Of a DNA stretch of 64,000 nt, positions 62,831-64,000 are shown one piece after another. The stretch lies in contig JAVRON010000098.1 in assembly GCA_032162705.1 (NCBI GenBank), positions 25,936 through 89,935 of the forward strand, in the 5' to 3' direction. Each line of letters opens with the position of its first letter. The stretch's first letter is position 1. This stretch comes from QHXN01 sp032162705. Lineage in GTDB: Bacteria > Acidobacteriota > Blastocatellia > Pyrinomonadales > Pyrinomonadaceae. The translations under genes and the position numbers were made by a program. The notes beneath the pieces were generated by a model. It did no database searches. It was not told the DNA's origin and saw nothing but the letters and a program-made list of their open reading frames with translations.

Positions 62831-63871
62831 ATGTTCGACAGGCTCGTCGGGAATGAACGCGCGAAGGAGACTTTGCGCAGGATGTTGAAGCAGGGGCGCG
62901 TGCCCGGTGCGCTTCTGTTCGCGGGCGAGGAGGGCTTGGGCAAGCAGCTCTTCGCGCTTGAGCTTGCGCGCGCCCTCAACTGTCGTGCGCGGCGCGGAGT
63001 CGAGGCGTGCGGCGTGTGTCCCGCCTGCGCACGCATCGGCCATTTCCAACTCCCCGCGTCTGACGACAGAGACGAGCACAAGAAAGTCATCTGGAGCGAA
63101 CACAGAGATGTCGGGCTTGTACGTCCATACAACCGGAACATTCTCGTCGATGCCATCCGCGACCTTGAGCGCGAGAGTAACTTCCGTCCGGTCGAGGGCG
63201 CGGCGCGGGTCTTCCTCGTCGAGCACGCCGAAAATTTGAACGACGCTTCTTCCAATGCTCTTCTGAAAACTCTCGAAGAGACCCCGCCGACCTCGCACCT
63301 GATTCTCAACACCTCTCGACCGGCGAGTCTGCTACCGACCATCCGCTCCCGCTGTCAGATTGTGCGCTTCGCGCCGCTCGCCACAGCAGAGCTTGAGAGC
63401 TATCTCGTCAAGCACAGCAAGCGCGCGGGCGAAGAGGCGCGACTCGCCGCACAGCTCTCGGCGGGCAGGCCCGGCGTCGCGCTCGGAATCAATCTCGACA
63501 CCTACCGCGCCCGCCGCGACGCGATGCTCGGAGTGGTCGAAGCGCTCATCGCGACGGGCGGCGACCGCGTGCGGCTCCTGCGCGCGGCGGAAGAGTTGGG
63601 CGACGCGAAGAACAAGGAAGAGTACGAGCCGCGACTCGACGCACTGTTGATACTCGTCCGCGACCTCTGGCTGCTCTCGCTCGGCGTCTCGGAGGCGCGG
63701 CTGGTCAATCACGACCTGCGCGAACAGCTCGCGCGACTCGCCGCGGGACTGCGCCCCGCACGCGCCGCACGCTGGCTCGCGCGCATCGAAGAGCTTCGCG
63801 GACAACTCGCCGTCAACGTCAACCGCCGCGCCGCGACCGATGCGCTCTTTCTCACAATGTCAGCCGACTGA
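62831..63871 (+). CDS. holB: DNA polymerase III subunit delta'
   Basis: A 346-residue clamp-loader subunit. It shows LLFAGEEGLGKQLFALELA, a zinc-binding cluster of Cys (CRARRGVEACGVCPACARIG) and the sensor region NALLKTLEETPP, followed by TIRSRCQIVRF with the arginine-finger SRC motif. It follows tmk, a common bacterial neighbour. No Shine-Dalgarno is visible because the heptad array runs up to the start codon. Confidence 0.93.
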   Translation: MFDRLVGNERAKETLRRMLKQGRVPGALLFAGEEGLGKQLFALELARALNCRARRGVEACGVCPACARIGHFQLPASDDRDEHKKVIWSEHRDVGLVRPYNRNILVDAIRDLERESNFRPVEGAARVFLVEHAENLNDASSNALLKTLEETPPTSHLILNTSRPASLLPTIRSRCQIVRFAPLATAELESYLVKHSKRAGEEARLAAQLSAGRPGVALGINLDTYRARRDAMLGVVEALIATGGDRVRLLRAAEELGDAKNKEEYEPRLDALLILVRDLWLLSLGVSEARLVNHDLREQLARLAAGLRPARAARWLARIEELRGQLAVNVNRRAATDALFLTMSAD

Positions 63872-63901
63872 ACGAGGGCCAGGGGCATTTCCCCACAAAT
63901 C

Positions 63902-64000
63902 ATTTTCCAGTTGAGCTTTGCGCAAAGGAAATTCACCGCAGAGGCGCTGAGGACGCGGAGGGGGCGCAGAGACTTGAATTATCTCTGCGCCCCCTCCGCG
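63902..64000. repeat. MITE-like element, TTCACCGCAGAGG family, cut by window end
   Basis: A left outer arm resembling TTTTCCAGTTGAG and the core TTCACCGCAGAGGCGCTGAG (from 63932) are present; the returning arm runs to the end of the window. It starts 30 bp after the holB stop. Confidence 0.85.

Overview
The window is about 64 kb of GC-rich bacterial chromosome, densely packed with genes. It reads like a free-living heterotroph of the Acidobacteriota, possibly Blastocatellia. That placement is an inference from the mix of a SufBCDSU system, a class III fructose-bisphosphatase, a transaldolase-glucose-6-phosphate isomerase fusion, OpcA, exported SpoIVB- and SpoIID-type proteins in an apparently non-sporulating setting, and many intergenic palindromes. 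No rRNA, phage, transposase or CRISPR array was found. One tRNA (Phe) is present.

Layout. 1-4711 (minus): a gamma-glutamyltransferase cut by the window edge, then an operon of enolase-superfamily racemase, M20 peptidase and GNAT acyltransferase, which is the gene set of the D-to-L amino acid N-succinyl pathway. 4995-11233 (minus): an Rrf2 regulator followed by sufB, sufC, sufD, sufS and sufU, with a clear promoter and operator. 11296-25681 (minus): a carbon cluster of tal-pgi fusion, gnd, zwf, opcA, glk, pgl, a GH63-like glucosidase and fbp class III, covering glucose release, phosphorylation, the oxidative pentose phosphate branch and return to hexose phosphate. 26154-30441: an exported LolA-like protein, an ATP-grasp protein, tRNA-Phe, a perfect sigma70-type promoter with a structured leader, and a membrane protein that may carry an internal deletion. 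30511-33111 (minus): an amidohydrolase and recA. 33504-42880 (minus): a trp operon trpE-(ankyrin lipoprotein)-trpG-trpD-trpC-trpF-(diguanylate cyclase)-trpB-trpA. 43093-49013 (minus): a zinc ribbon protein, an SDR reductase, hisA, a TPR lipoprotein, an exported dikinase-like protein and a PLP decarboxylase. 49044-63871: rsmG, an exported S55 peptidase, mobA, a membrane hydrolase-like protein, a GT39 glycosyltransferase, an oxidoreductase, a beta-lactamase-family hydrolase, an exported SpoIID-domain protein, a small membrane ORF, miaA, hfq, tmk and holB.

The most unusual feature is a dispersed system of intergenic palindromes. Several families that do not share sequence (built on units such as AGTGATA, AGTCAGT, TAGAGGC, TTTCAAA, TTTGCCT, AGTCTGA) all have a 7-bp period and form long inverted repeats. 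Most sit immediately 3' of a gene, and in about eight genes the annotated stop codon lies inside the first heptads. Because 7 is one more than a multiple of 3, an array of three stop-containing heptads carries stops in all three frames. In one gene (the ankyrin lipoprotein) a heptad palindrome encodes the start codon and the lipoprotein signal peptide. A second, MITE-like family of about 150-160 bp (core TTCACCGCAGAGGCGC) occurs six times, each copy within about 65 bp 3' of a stop codon. Independently, at least five operon junctions carry short tandem duplications of a stop/RBS/start segment.
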